Below are positions 28,765 through 39,611 of a stretch of DNA of 61,167 bases, one piece after another; the first letter of the stretch is position 1, and each line of letters opens with the position of its first letter. The stretch covers positions 1 through 61,167 of the forward strand of contig NW_003109063.1 in NCBI RefSeq assembly GCF_000003605.2, read 5' to 3'. The DNA is from Saccoglossus kowalevskii. Taxonomy: Eukaryota > Hemichordata > Enteropneusta > Harrimaniidae. Made by a program: the position numbers and the translations under genes. The notes below the pieces were generated by a model, which did no database searches, was not told the origin of the DNA, and saw only the letters and a list, made by a program, of their open reading frames with translations.

Positions 28765-28958
28765 TGAAATTGAAGTTTTTAACCGTTAATTCTCAAACAA
28801 CCTGTTGCTGCGAGTTAAGTGCCTTAAAAGTTTGCTTTATTCATCCGAAACATTCGTGATTCGCAATCATCCAAGCGCAACAAATTAAGAATGACGAGTA
28901 AGTAGGTTGGCAATAACAATAATTATTAACTGGCGCAAAATTTGAGTTGTAAGTCGCT

Positions 28959-29085
28959 GTCAGGATGGCCGAGCGGTCTAAGGCGCCAGATTCAAGGATT
29001 TGACACCTTGCCCTTATTTCAGGGTTATTTGTGGGAGATTTCTGGTCCACGAATGTGGGCGTGGGTTCGAATCCCACTTCTGATA
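28959..29085 (+). tRNA. tRNA-Leu-CAA: tRNA-Leu (CAA), unit 48
   Basis: C32T and C72T (ctgata), a G1:T72 pair at the acceptor end; intron 28997-29039. Unit 80 matches. Confidence 0.85.
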
Positions 29086-29295
29086 ATGTTATTTTACCTT
29101 TAGTAACTTAGCAAATTCTCGCCTAGTTTGTGCTCGATATGACATTTAATTTTCTTTGTGTTTAGTCGTGATTCAACATTGACAGTAGTTTCGTTTAGTT
29201 TCAATTTACAAATACTGAACCGAGATTACGCATTATATTTCATGACATTTACGATAAACTGGACTATTCATACAAGTCGCGGATTGCATAATGTC

Positions 29296-29367
29296 AGCAG
29301 CGTGGCGCAGCGGAAGCGTGCTGGGCCCATAACCCAGACGTCCCTGGATCGAAACCAGACGCTGCTA
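29296..29367 (+). tRNA. tRNA-iMet-CAT: initiator tRNA-Met (CAT), unit 49
   Basis: Anticodon 29328-29330; G44C in the variable loop and G64A, a T-stem mismatch; both shared with unit 80. Leader 'cgcggattgc'. Confidence 0.8.
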
Positions 29368-29561
29368 TGAAATTGAAGTTTTAAACCGTTAATTCTTGAA
29401 CAACCTGTTGCTGCGAGTTATGTGCCTTAAAAGTTTGCTTTATTCATCCGGAACATTGGTGATTCGCAATCTGCCAAGCGTAACAAATTAAGAATGACGA
29501 GTAAGTAGGTTGGCAATAACAATAATTATTAACTGGCGCAAAATTTGAGTTGCAATCAACT

Positions 29562-29688
29562 GTCAGGATGGCCGAGCGGTCTAAGGCGCCAGACTCAAAG
29601 ATTTGACACCTTGCCCTTATTTCAGGGTTAATAATGGGAGATTTCTGGTCCACGAATGTGGGCGTGGGTTCGAATCCCACTTCTGACA
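29562..29688 (+). tRNA. tRNA-Leu-CAA: tRNA-Leu (CAA), unit 49
   Basis: G37A beside the anticodon; intron 29600-29642 with gttaataat. Confidence 0.85.
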
Positions 29689-29898
29689 ATGTTATTTTAC
29701 CTTTAGTAACTTAGCAAATTCTCGCCTAGTTTGTGCTCGATATGACATTTAAATATCTTCGTGTTTAGTCGTGATTCAACATTGACAGTAGTTTCGTTTA
29801 GTTTCAATTTACAAATACTGAACCGAGATTACGCATTATATTTCATGACATTTACGATAAACTGGACTATTCATACAAGTTGCATATTGCAGAATGTC

Positions 29899-29970
29899 AG
29901 CAGCGTGGCGCAGCGGAAGCGTGCTGGGCCCATAACTCAGAGGTACTTGGATCGCAACCAGGCGCTGCTA
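29899..29970 (+). tRNA. tRNA-iMet-CAT: initiator tRNA-Met (CAT), A58C variant, unit 50
   Basis: Anticodon 29931-29933. C39T, C47A, C49T and A57C. Index 57 is standard position 58, the base methylated in initiator tRNA, so this copy could not carry that mark. Same set in unit 79. Confidence 0.72.
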
Positions 29971-30164
29971 TGAAATTGAAGTTTTAAACCGTTAATTCTC
30001 GAACAACCTGTTGCTCCGTGTTATGTGCCTTAAAAGTTTGCTTTATTAATCCGGAACATTCGTGATTCGCATTCTGCCAAGCGTAACAAATTATGAATGT
30101 CGAGTAAGTAGGTTGGCAATAACAATAATTATTAACTGGCGCAAAATTTGAGTTGCAAGTAACT

Positions 30165-30291
30165 GTCAGGATGGCCGAGCGGTCTAAGGCGCCAGACTCA
30201 AGGATTTGACACCTTGCTCTTATTTCAGGGTTATTTATGGGAGATTTCTGGTCCACGAATGTGGGCGTGGGTTCGAATCCCTCTTCTGACA
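30165..30291 (+). tRNA. tRNA-Leu-CAA: tRNA-Leu (CAA), unit 50
   Basis: T stem reads ccctc (one mismatch); intron 30203-30245 with ttgctc. Confidence 0.84.
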
Positions 30292-30501
30292 ATGTTATTT
30301 TACCTTTAGTAACTTAGCAAATTCTCGCCTAGTTTGTGCTCGATATGGCATTTAATTATCTTCGTGTTTAGTCGTGATTCAACATTGACAGTAGTTTCGT
30401 TTAGTTTCAATTTACAAATACTGAACCGAGATTACGCATTATATTTCATGACATTTACGATAAACTGGACTATTCATACAAGTTGCATATTGCAGAATGT
30501 C

Positions 30502-30573
30502 AGCAGCGTGGCGCAGCGGAAGCGTGCTGGGCCCATAACCCAGAGGTCCCTGGATCGAAACCAGGCGCTGCTA
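30502..30573 (+). tRNA. tRNA-iMet-CAT: initiator tRNA-Met (CAT), unit 51
   Basis: Exact consensus; anticodon 30534-30536. Confidence 0.96.
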
Positions 30574-30768
30574 TGAAATTGAGGTTTTTAACCGTTAATT
30601 CTCAAACAACCTGTTGCTGCGAGTTATGTGCCTTAAAATGTTTGCTTTATTCATCCGGAACATTCGTGATTCGCAATCTGCCAAGCGTAACAAATTATGA
30701 ATGACGAGTAAGTAGGTTGGCAATAACAATAATTATTAACTGGCGCAAAATTTGAGTTGCAAGAAACT

Positions 30769-30895
30769 GTCAGGATGGCCGAGCGGTCTAAGGCGCCAGA
30801 CTCAAGGATTTGACACCTTGCCCTTATTTCAGGGTTATTTATGGGAGATTTCTGGTCCACGAATGTGGGCGTGGGTTCGAATCCCACTTCTGACA
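30769..30895 (+). tRNA. tRNA-Leu-CAA: tRNA-Leu (CAA), unit 51
   Basis: Exact consensus; intron 30807-30849. Confidence 0.96.
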
Positions 30896-31105
30896 ATGTT
30901 ATTTTACCTTTAGTAACTTAGCAAATTCTCGCCTAGTTTGTGCTCGATATGACATTTAATTATCTTCGTGTTTAGTCGTGATTCAACATTGACAGTAGTT
31001 TTGTTTAGTTTCAATTTACAAATACTGAACCGAGATTACGCATTATATTTCATGACATTTACGATAAACTGGACTATTCATACAAGTTGCATATTGCGGA
31101 ATGTC

Positions 31106-31177
31106 AGCAGCGTGGCGCAGCGGAAGCGTGCTGGGCCCATAACCCAGAGGTCCCTGGATCGAAACCAGGCGCTGCTA
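31106..31177 (+). tRNA. tRNA-iMet-CAT: initiator tRNA-Met (CAT), unit 52
   Basis: Exact consensus; anticodon 31138-31140. Confidence 0.96.
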
Positions 31178-31371
31178 TGAAATTGAAGTTTTTAACCGTT
31201 AATTCTCAAACAACCTGTTGCTGCGAGTTATGTGCCTTAAAAGTTTGTTTTATTCATCCGGAAAATTCGTGATTCGCAATCTGCCAAGCGTAACAAATTA
31301 TGAATGACGAGTAAGTAGGTTGGCAATAACAATAATTATTAACTGGCGCAAAATTTGAGTTGCAAATAACT

Positions 31372-31500
31372 GTCAGGATGGCCGAGCGGTCTAAGGCGCC
31401 AGACTCAAGGATTTGACTACAATTGCCCTTATTTCAGGGTTATTTATGGGAGATTTCTGGTCCACGAATGTGGGCGTGGGTTCGAATCCCACTTCTGACA
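31372..31500 (+). tRNA. tRNA-Leu-CAA: tRNA-Leu (CAA), 45-nt intron, unit 52
   Basis: Exons consensus. Intron 31410-31454 is 2 nt longer (gactacaattg), which destroys the CCTTG that pairs with the anticodon. Confidence 0.85.
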
Positions 31501-31710
31501 ATGTTATTTTACCTTTAGTAACTTAGCAAATTCTCGCCTAGTTTGTGCTCGATATGACATTTAATTATCTTCGTGTTTAGTCGTGATTCAACATTGACAG
31601 TAGTTTCGTTTAGTTTCAATTTACAAATACTGAACCGAGATTACGCATTATATTTCATGACATTTACGATAAACTGGACTATTCATACAAGTTGCATATT
31701 GCAGAATGTC

Positions 31711-31782
31711 AGCAGCGTGGCGCAGCGGAAGCGTGCTGGGCCCATAACCCAGAGGTCCCTGGATCGAAACCAGGCGCTGCTA
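31711..31782 (+). tRNA. tRNA-iMet-CAT: initiator tRNA-Met (CAT), unit 53
   Basis: Exact consensus; anticodon 31743-31745; short terminator. Confidence 0.96.
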
Positions 31783-31976
31783 TGAAATTGACGTTTTAAA
31801 CCGTTAATTATCGAACAACCTGTTGCTCCGAGTTATGTGCCTTAAAAGTTTGCTTTATTAATCCGGAACATTCGTGATTCGCAATCTGCCAAGCGTAACA
31901 AATTATGAATGACGAGTAAGTAGGTTGGCAATAACAATAATTATTAACTGGCGCAAAATTTGAGTTGCAAGTAACT

Positions 31977-32103
31977 GTCAGGATGGCCGAGCGGTCTAAG
32001 GCGCCAGACTCAAGGATTTGACACCTTGCCCTTATTTCAGGGTTATTTATGGGAGATTTCTGGTCCACGAATGTGGGCGTGGGTTCGAATCCCACTTCTG
32101 ACA
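31977..32103 (+). tRNA. tRNA-Leu-CAA: tRNA-Leu (CAA), unit 53
   Basis: Exact consensus; intron 32015-32057. Confidence 0.96.
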
Positions 32104-32313
32104 ATGTTATTTTACCTTTAGTAACTTAGCAAATTCTCGCCTAGTTTGTGCTCGATATGACATTTAATTATCTTCGTGTTTAGTCGTGATTCAACATTGA
32201 CAGTAGTTTCGTTTAGTTTCAATTTACAAATACTGAACCGAGATTACGCATGATATTTCATGACATTTACGATAAACTGGACTATTCATACAAGTTGCAT
32301 ATTGCAGAATGTC

Positions 32314-32385
32314 AGCAGCGTGGCGCAGCGGAAGCGTGCTGGGCCCATAACCCAGAGGTCCCTGGATCGAAACCAGGCGCTGCTA
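32314..32385 (+). tRNA. tRNA-iMet-CAT: initiator tRNA-Met (CAT), unit 54
   Basis: Exact consensus; anticodon 32346-32348. Confidence 0.96.
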
Positions 32386-32579
32386 TGAAATTGAAGTTTT
32401 TAACCGTTAATTCTCAAACAACCTGTTGCTGCGAGTTATGTGCCTTAAAAGTTTGCTTTATTCATCCGGAACATTCGTGATTCGCAATCTGCCAAGCGTA
32501 ACAAATTATGAATGATGAGTAAGTAGGTTGGCAATAACAATAATTATTAACTGGCGCAAAATTTGAGTTGCAAGTAACT

Positions 32580-32706
32580 GTCAGGATGGCCGAGCGGTCT
32601 AAGGCGCCAGACTCAAGGATTTGACACCTTGCCCTTATTTCAGGGTTATTTATGGGAGATTTCTGGTCCACGAATGTGGGCGTGGGTTCGAATCCCACTT
32701 CTGACA
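32580..32706 (+). tRNA. tRNA-Leu-CAA: tRNA-Leu (CAA), unit 54
   Basis: Exact consensus; intron 32618-32660. The next unit boundary has one base fewer (tttgtgttagtc), shared with unit 55. Confidence 0.96.
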
Positions 32707-32915
32707 TTGTTATTTTACCTTTAGTAACTTAGCAAATTTTCGCCTAGTTTGTGCTCGATATGACATTTAATTATCTTTGTGTTAGTCGTGATTCAACATT
32801 GACAGTAGTTTCGTTTAGTTTCAATTTACAAATACTGAACCGAGATTACGCATTATATTTCATGACATTTACGATAAACTGGACTATTCATACATGTTGC
32901 ATACTGCAGAATGTC

Positions 32916-32987
32916 AGCAGCGTGGCGCAGCGGAAGCGTGCTGGCCCCATAACCCAGAGGTCCCTGGATCGAAACCAGGCGCTGCTA
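32916..32987 (+). tRNA. tRNA-iMet-CAT: initiator tRNA-Met (CAT), unit 55
   Basis: Anticodon 32948-32950; G30C opens the loop-closing pair of the G:C triplet (C:C). Confidence 0.78.
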
Positions 32988-33181
32988 TGAAATTGAAGTT
33001 TTTAACCGTTAATTCTCAAACAACTTGTTGCTGCGAGTTATGTGCCTTAAAAGTTTGCTTTATTCATCCGGAACATTCGTGATTCGCAATCTGCCAAGCG
33101 TAACAAATTATGAATGACGAGTAAGTAGGTTGGCAATAACAATAATTATTAACTGGCGCAAAATTTGAGTTGCAAGTAACT

Positions 33182-33308
33182 GTCAGGATGGCCGAGCGGT
33201 CTAAGGCGCCAGACTCAAGGATTTGACACCTTGCCCTTATTTCAGGGTTATTTATGGGAGATTTCTGGTCCACGAATGTGGGCGTGGGTTCGAATCCCAC
33301 TTCTGACA
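33182..33308 (+). tRNA. tRNA-Leu-CAA: tRNA-Leu (CAA), unit 55
   Basis: Exact consensus; intron 33220-33262. Confidence 0.96.
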
Positions 33309-33517
33309 TTGTTATTTTACCTTTAGTAACTTAGCAAATTTTCGCCTAGTTTGTGCTCGATATGACATTTAATTATCTTTGTGTTAGTCGTGATTCAACA
33401 TTGACAGTAGTTTCGTTTAGTTTCAATTTACAAATACTGAACCGAGATTACGCATTATATTTCATGACATTTACGATAAACTGGACTATTCATACAAGTT
33501 GCATATTGCAGAATGTC

Positions 33518-33589
33518 AGCAGCGTGGCGCAGCGGAAGCGTGCTGGGCCCATAACCCAGAGGTCCCTGGATCGAAACCAGGCGCTGCTA
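33518..33589 (+). tRNA. tRNA-iMet-CAT: initiator tRNA-Met (CAT), unit 56
   Basis: Exact consensus; anticodon 33550-33552; 3' flank gaaaatag. Confidence 0.96.
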
Positions 33590-33784
33590 TGAAAATAGAA
33601 GTTTTTAACCGTAATTCTCAAACAAACCTGTTGCTGCGAGTTATGTGCCTTAAAAGTTTGCTTTATTCATCCGGAACATTCGTGATTCGCAATCTGCCAA
33701 GCGTAACAAATTATGAATGACGAGTAAGTAGGTTGGCAATAACAATAATTATTAACTGGCGCAAAATTTGAGTTGCAAGTAACT

Positions 33785-33911
33785 GTCAGGATGGCCGAGC
33801 GGTCTAAGGCGCCAGACTCAAGGATTTGACACCTTGCCCTTATTTCAGGGTTATTTATGGGAGATTTCTGGTCCACGAATGTGGGCGTGGGTTCGAATCC
33901 CACTTCTGACA
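33785..33911 (+). tRNA. tRNA-Leu-CAA: tRNA-Leu (CAA), unit 56
   Basis: Exact consensus; intron 33823-33865. Confidence 0.96.
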
Positions 33912-34121
33912 ATGTTATTTTACCTTTAGTAACTTAGCAAATTCTCGCCTAGTTTGTGCTCGATATGACATTTAATTATCTTCGTGTTTAGTCGTGATTC
34001 AACATTGACAGTAGTTTCGTTTAGTTTCAATTTACAAATACTGAACCGAGATTACGCATTATATTTCATGACATTTACGATAAACTGGACTATTCATACA
34101 AGTTGCATACTGCAGAATGTC

Positions 34122-34193
34122 AGCAGCGTGGCGCAGCGGAAGCGTGCTGGGCCCATAACCCAGAGGTCCCTGGATCGAAACCAGGCGCTGCTA
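34122..34193 (+). tRNA. tRNA-iMet-CAT: initiator tRNA-Met (CAT), unit 57
   Basis: Exact consensus; anticodon 34154-34156. Confidence 0.96.
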
Positions 34194-34387
34194 TGAAATT
34201 GAAGTTTTTAACCGTTAATTTTCAAACAACCTGTTGCTGCGAGTTATGTGCCTTAAAAGTTTGCTTTATTCATCCGGAACATTCGTGATTCGCAATCTGC
34301 CAAGCGTAACAAATTATGAATGAAGAGTAAGTAGGTTGGCAATAACAATAATTATTAACTGGCGCAAAATTTGAGTTGCAAGTAACT

Positions 34388-34514
34388 GTCAGGATGGCCG
34401 AGCGGTCTAAGGCGCCAGACTCAAGGATTTGACACCTTGCCCTTATTTCAGGGTTATTTATGGGAGATTTCTGGTCCACGAATGTGGGCGTGGGTTCGAA
34501 TCCCACTTCTGACA
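34388..34514 (+). tRNA. tRNA-Leu-CAA: tRNA-Leu (CAA), unit 57
   Basis: Exact consensus; intron 34426-34468. Confidence 0.96.
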
Positions 34515-34724
34515 ATGTTATTTTACCTTTAGTAACTTAGCAAATTCTCGCCTAGTTTGTGCTCGATATGACATTTAATTATCTTCGTGTTTAGTCGTGA
34601 TTCAACATTGACAGTAGTTTCGTTTAGTTTCAATTTACAAATACTGAACCGAGATTACGCATTATATTTCATGACATTTACGATAAACTGGACTATTCAT
34701 ACAAGTTGCATATTGCAGAATGTC

Positions 34725-34796
34725 AACAGCGTGGTGCATCGGAAGCGTGCTGGGCCCATAACCCAGAGGTCCCTGGATCGAAACCAGGCGCAGCTA
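34725..34796 (+). tRNA. tRNA-iMet-CAT: initiator tRNA-Met (CAT), degenerate, unit 58
   Basis: Anticodon 34757-34759. G2A and T68A break two acceptor pairs; C11T and G15T alter the D arm and A box. Confidence 0.55.
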
Positions 34797-34990
34797 TGAA
34801 ATTGAAGTTTTTAACCGTTAATTCTCAAACAACCTGTTGCTGCGAGTTATGTGCCTTAAAAGTTTGCTTTATTAATCCGGAGCATTCGTGATTCGCAATC
34901 TGCCAAGCGTAACAAATTATGGATGACGAGTAAGTAGGTTGGCAATAACAATAATTATTAACTGGCGCAAAATTTGAGTTGCAAGTAACT

Positions 34991-35112
34991 GTCAGGATGG
35001 CCGAGCGATTAAGGCGCCAGACTCAAGGATTTGACACCTTGCCCTTATTCAGGGTTATTATGGGAGATTCTGGTCCACGAATGTGGGCGTGGGTTCGAAT
35101 CCCACTCTGACA
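34991..35112 (+). tRNA. tRNA-Leu-CAA: tRNA-Leu (CAA), 5 nt short, unit 58
   Basis: Five single-base losses, four of them in T runs (tattcagg, ttattatgg, gattctgg, cactctgac). The clustering in runs points to uncorrected sequence errors; taken at face value the acceptor stem and D arm are broken. Confidence 0.5.
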
Positions 35113-35321
35113 ATGTTATTTTACCTTTAGTAACTTAGCAAATTCTCGCTTGTTTGTGCTCGATATGACATTTAATTATCTTCGTGTTTAGTCGTGATTC
35201 AACATTGACAGTAGTTTCGTTTAGTTTCAATTTACAAATACTGAACCGAGATTACGTATTATATTTCATGACATTTACGATAAACTGGACTATTCATACA
35301 AGTTGCATACTGCAGAATGTC

Positions 35322-35392
35322 AGCAGCGTGGCGCAGCGGAAGCGTGCTGGCCCATAACCCAGAGGTCCCTGTATCGAAACCAGGCGCTGCTA
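35322..35392 (+). tRNA. tRNA-iMet-CAT: initiator tRNA-Met (CAT), 1 nt short, unit 59
   Basis: Anticodon 35353-35355. One G of the GGG triplet is missing and G52T opens a T-stem pair. It follows the error-prone stretch of unit 58. Confidence 0.6.
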
Positions 35393-35586
35393 TGAAATTG
35401 AAGTTTTTAACCGTTAATTCTCAAACAACCTGTTGCTGCGAGTTATGTGCCTTAAAAGTTTGCTTTATTCATCCGGAACATCCGTGATTCGCAAAATGCC
35501 AAGCGTAACAAATTATAAATGACGAGTAAGTAGGTTGGCAATAACAATAATTATTAACTGGCGCAAAATTTGAGTTGCAAGTAACT

Positions 35587-35713
35587 GTCAGGATGGCCGA
35601 GCGGTCTAAGGCGCCAGACTCAAGGATTTGACACCTTGCCCTTATTTCAGGGTTATTTATGGGAGATTTCTGGTCCACGAATGTGGGCGTGGGTTCGAAT
35701 CCCACTTCTGACA
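35587..35713 (+). tRNA. tRNA-Leu-CAA: tRNA-Leu (CAA), unit 59
   Basis: Exact consensus; intron 35625-35667. Confidence 0.96.
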
Positions 35714-35923
35714 ATGTTATTTTACCTTTAGTAACTTAGCAAATTCTCGCCTAGTTTGTGCTCGATATGACATTTAATTATCTTCGTGTTTAGTCGTGAT
35801 TCAACATTGACAGTAGTTTCGTTTAGTTTCAATTTACAAATACTGAACCGAGATTACGCATTATATTTCATGACATTTACGATAAACTGGACTATTCATA
35901 CAAGTTGCATACTGCAGAATGTC

Positions 35924-35995
35924 AGCAGCGTGGCGCAGCGGAAGCGTGCTGGGCACATAACCCAGAGGTCCCTGTATCGAAACCAGGCGCTGCTA
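35924..35995 (+). tRNA. tRNA-iMet-CAT: initiator tRNA-Met (CAT), unit 60
   Basis: Anticodon 35956-35958; C32A puts A at loop position 33, and G52T opens a T-stem pair. Confidence 0.75.
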
Positions 35996-36187
35996 TGAAA
36001 TTGAAGTTTTTAACCGTTAATTCTCAAACAACCTGTTGCTGCGAGTTATGTGCCTTAAAGTTTGCTTTATTCATCCGGAACATCCGTGATTCGCAAATGC
36101 CAAGCGTAACAAATTATGAATGACGAGTAAGTAGTTTGGCAATAACAATAATTATTAACTGGCGCAAAATTTGAGTTGCAAGTAACT

Positions 36188-36314
36188 GTCAGGATGGCCG
36201 AGCGGAATAAGGCGCCAGATTCAAGGATTTGACACCTTGCCCTTATTTCAGGGTTATTTATGGAAGATTTCTGGTCCACGAATGCGGGCGTGGGTTCGAA
36301 TCCCACTTCTGACA
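36188..36314 (+). tRNA. tRNA-Leu-CAA: tRNA-Leu (CAA), unit 60
   Basis: D loop reads gcggaataagg; C32T; variable arm gcggg; intron 36226-36268 ends ggaagat. Confidence 0.78.
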
Positions 36315-36524
36315 ATGTTATTTTACCTTTAGTAACTTAGCAAATTCTCGCCTAGTTTGTGCTCGATATGACATTTAATTATCTTCGCGTTTAGTCGTGA
36401 TTCAACATTGACAGTAGTTTCGTTTAGTTTCAATTTACAAATACTGAACCGAGATTACGCATTATATTTCATGACATTTACGATAAACTGGACTATTCAT
36501 ACAAGTTGCATATTGCAGAATGTC

Positions 36525-36596
36525 AGCAGCGTGGCGCAGCGGAAGAGTGCTGGGCCCATAACCCAGAGGTCCCTTGATCGAAACCAGGCGCTGCTA
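36525..36596 (+). tRNA. tRNA-iMet-CAT: initiator tRNA-Met (CAT), unit 61
   Basis: Anticodon 36557-36559; C22A in the D stem and G51T in the T stem, each a mismatch. Short terminator. Confidence 0.72.
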
Positions 36597-36790
36597 TGAA
36601 ATTGGAGTTTTAAACCGTTAATTTTCGAACAACCTGTTGCTCCGAGTTATGTGCCTTAAAACTTTGCTTTATTAATCCGGAGCATTCGTGATTCGCAATC
36701 TGCCAAGCGTAACAAATTATGAATGACGAGTAAGTAGGTTGGCAATAACAATAATTATTAACTGGCGCAAAATTTGAGTTGCAAGTAACT

Positions 36791-36917
36791 GTTAGGATGG
36801 CCGAGCGGTCTAAGGCGCCAGACTCAAGGATTTGACACCTTGCCCTTATTTCAGGGTTATTTATGGGAGATTTCTGGTCCACGAATGTGGGCGTGGGTTC
36901 GAATCCCACTTCTGACA
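36791..36917 (+). tRNA. tRNA-Leu-CAA: tRNA-Leu (CAA), unit 61
   Basis: C3T makes a T:G pair in the acceptor stem; intron 36829-36871. Confidence 0.9.
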
Positions 36918-37127
36918 ATGTTATTTTACCTTTAGTAACTTAGCAAATTCTCGCCTAGTTTGTGCTCGATATGACATTTAATTATCTTCGTGTTTAGTCG
37001 TGATTCAACATTGACAGTAGTTTCGTTTAGTTTCAATTTACAAATACTGAACCGAGATTACGCATTATATTTCATGACATTTACGATAAACTGGACTATT
37101 CATACAAGTTGCATATTGCAGAATGTC

Positions 37128-37200
37128 AGCAGCGTGGCGCAGCGGAAGCGTGCTTGGGCCCATAACCCAGAGGTCCCTGGATCAAAACCAGGCGCTGCTA
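37128..37200 (+). tRNA. tRNA-iMet-CAT: initiator tRNA-Met (CAT), 1-nt insertion, unit 62
   Basis: Anticodon 37161-37163; an extra T in the anticodon stem (gcttggg) and G56A in the T loop. Confidence 0.68.
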
Positions 37201-37394
37201 TGAAATTGAAGTTTTTAACCGTTAATTCTCAAACAACCTGTTGCTGCGAGTTATGTGCCTTAAAAGTTTGCTTTATTCATCCGGAACATCCGTGATTCGC
37301 AAAATGCCAAGCGTAACAAATTATAAATGACGAGTAAGTAGGTTGGCAATAACAATAATTATTAACTGGCGCAAAATTTGAGTTGCAAGTAACT

Positions 37395-37521
37395 GTCAGG
37401 ATGGCCGAGCGGTCTAAGGCGCCAGACTCAAGGATTTGACACCTTGCCATTATTTCAGGGTTATTTATGGGAGATTTCTGGTCCACGAATGTGGGCGTGG
37501 GTTCGAATCCCACTTCTGACA
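37395..37521 (+). tRNA. tRNA-Leu-CAA: tRNA-Leu (CAA), unit 62
   Basis: Exons consensus; intron 37433-37475 with gccatta. Confidence 0.94.
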
Positions 37522-37731
37522 ATGTTATTTTACCTTTAGTAACTTAGCAAATTCTCGCCTAGTTTGTGCTCGATATGACATTTAATTATCTTCGTGTTTA
37601 GTCGTGATTCAACATTGACAGTAGTTTCGTTTAGTTTCAATTTACAAATACTGAACCGAGATTACGCATTATATTTCATGACATTTACGATAAACTGGAC
37701 TATTCATACAAGTTGCATATTGCAGAATATC

Positions 37732-37803
37732 AGCAGCGTGGCGCAGCGCCAGCGTGCTGGGCCCATAACCCAGAGGTCCCTGGATCGAAACCAGGCGCTG
37801 CTA
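37732..37803 (+). tRNA. tRNA-iMet-CAT: initiator tRNA-Met (CAT), D-loop variant, unit 63
   Basis: Anticodon 37764-37766; G18C and A19C break the D-loop GG that docks with the T loop. Shared with unit 28, including the aatatc leader. Confidence 0.7.
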
Positions 37804-37997
37804 TGAAATTGAAGTTTTTAACCGTTAATTCTCAAACAACCTGTTGCTGCAAGTTATGTGCCTTAAAAGTTTGCTTCATTCATCCGGAACATCCGTGATT
37901 CGCAATCTGCCAAGCGTAACAAATTATAAATGACGAGTAAGTAGGTTGGCAATAACAATAATTATTAACTGGCGCAAAATTTGAGTTGCAAGTAACT

Positions 37998-38124
37998 GTC
38001 AGGATGGCCGAGCGGTCTAAGGCGCCAGACTCAAGGATTTGACACCTTGCCCTTAATTCAGGGTTATTTATGGGAGATTTCTGGTCCACGAATGAAGGCG
38101 TGGGTTGGAATCCCACTTCTGACA
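37998..38124 (+). tRNA. tRNA-Leu-CAA: tRNA-Leu (CAA), T-loop variant, unit 63
   Basis: T loop reads ttggaat: C56 is G, which should break the G19:C56 elbow pair and the B box. Variable arm reads gaatgaagg, losing its helix. Intron 38036-38078. Unit 64 is the same. Confidence 0.62.
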
Positions 38125-38334
38125 ATGTTATTTTACCTTTAGTAACTTAGCAAATTCTCGCCTAATTTGTGCTCGATATGACATTTAATTATCTTCGTGT
38201 TTAGTCGTGATTCAACATTGACAGTAGTTTCGTTTAGTTTCAATTTACAAATACTGAACCGAGATTACGCATTATATTTCATGACATTTACGATAAACTG
38301 GACTATTCATACAAGTTGCATATTGCAGAATGTC

Positions 38335-38406
38335 AGCAGCGTGGCGCAGCGGAAGCGTGCTGGGCCCATAACCCCGAGGTCCCTGGATCGAAACCAGGCG
38401 CTGCTA
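38335..38406 (+). tRNA. tRNA-iMet-CAT: initiator tRNA-Met (CAT), unit 64
   Basis: Anticodon 38367-38369; A41C as in unit 27; both share the cgcattctgcc spacer. Confidence 0.82.
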
Positions 38407-38600
38407 TGAAATTGAAGTTTTTAACCGTTAATTCTCAAACAACCTGTTGCTGCGAGTTATGTGCCTTAAAAGTTTGCTTTATTCATCCGGAACATCCGTG
38501 ATTCGCATTCTGCCAAGCGTAACAAATTATAAATGACGAGTAAGTAGGTTGGCAATAACAATAATTATTAACTGGCGCAAAATTTGAGTTGCAAGTAACT

Positions 38601-38727
38601 GTCAGGATGGCCGAGCGGTCTAAGGCGCCAGACTCAAGGATTTGACACCTTGCCCTTAATTCAGGGTTATTTATGGGAGATTTCTGGTCCACGAATGAAG
38701 GCGTGGGTTGGAATCCCACTTCTGACA
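38601..38727 (+). tRNA. tRNA-Leu-CAA: tRNA-Leu (CAA), T-loop variant, unit 64
   Basis: Same C56G and variable-arm loss as unit 63; intron 38639-38681 with ccttaattc. Confidence 0.62.
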
Positions 38728-38937
38728 ATGTTATTTTACCTTTAGTAACTTAGCAAATTCTCGCCTAATTTGTGCTCGATATGACATTTAATTATCTTCG
38801 TGTTCAGTCGTGATTCAACATTGACAGTAGTTTCGTTTAGTTTCAATTTACAAATACTGAACCGAGATTACGCATTATATTTCATGACATTTACGATAAA
38901 CTGGACTATTCATACAAGTTGCATATTGCAGAATGTC

Positions 38938-39009
38938 AGCAGCGTGGCGCAGCGGAAGCGTGCTGGGCCCATAACCCAGAGGTCCCTGGATCGAAACCAG
39001 GCGCTGCTA
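38938..39009 (+). tRNA. tRNA-iMet-CAT: initiator tRNA-Met (CAT), unit 65
   Basis: Exact consensus; anticodon 38970-38972. Confidence 0.96.
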
Positions 39010-39203
39010 TGAAATTGAAGTTTTTAACCGTTAATTCTCAAACAACCTGTTGCTGCGAGTTATGTGCCTTAAAAGTTTGCTTTATTCATCCGGAACATTA
39101 GTGATTCGCAATCTGCCAAGCGTAACAAATTATGAATGACGAGTAAGTAGGTTGGCAATAACAATAATTATTAACTGGCGCAAAATTTGAGTTGCAAGTA
39201 ACT

Positions 39204-39329
39204 GTCAGGATGGCCGAGCGGTCTAAGGCGCCAGACTCAAGGATTTGACACCTTGCCTTATTTCAGGGTTATTGATGGGAGATTTCTGGTCCACGAATGT
39301 GGACGTGGGTTCGAATCCCACTTCTGACA
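39204..39329 (+). tRNA. tRNA-Leu-CAA: tRNA-Leu (CAA), 42-nt intron, unit 65
   Basis: Intron 39242-39283 lacks one C, as in unit 18, and has ttgatgg; variable arm gtggacg. Confidence 0.88.
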
Positions 39330-39539
39330 ATGTTATTTTACCTTTAGTAACTTAGCAAATTCTCGCCTAGTTTGTGCTCGATATGACGTTTAATTATCTT
39401 AGTGTTTAGTCGTGATTCAACATTGACAGTAGTTTCGTTTAGTTTCAATTTACAAATACTGAACCGAGATTACGCATTATATTTCATGACATTTACGATA
39501 AACTGGACTATTCATACAAGTTGCATACTGCAGAATGTC

Positions 39540-39611
39540 AGCAGCGTGGCGCAGCGGAAGCGTGCTGGGCCCATAACCCAGAGGTCCCTGGATTGAAACC
39601 AGGCGCTGCTA
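39540..39611 (+). tRNA. tRNA-iMet-CAT: initiator tRNA-Met (CAT), unit 66
   Basis: Anticodon 39572-39574; C55T in the T loop, as in unit 19. Confidence 0.86.
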
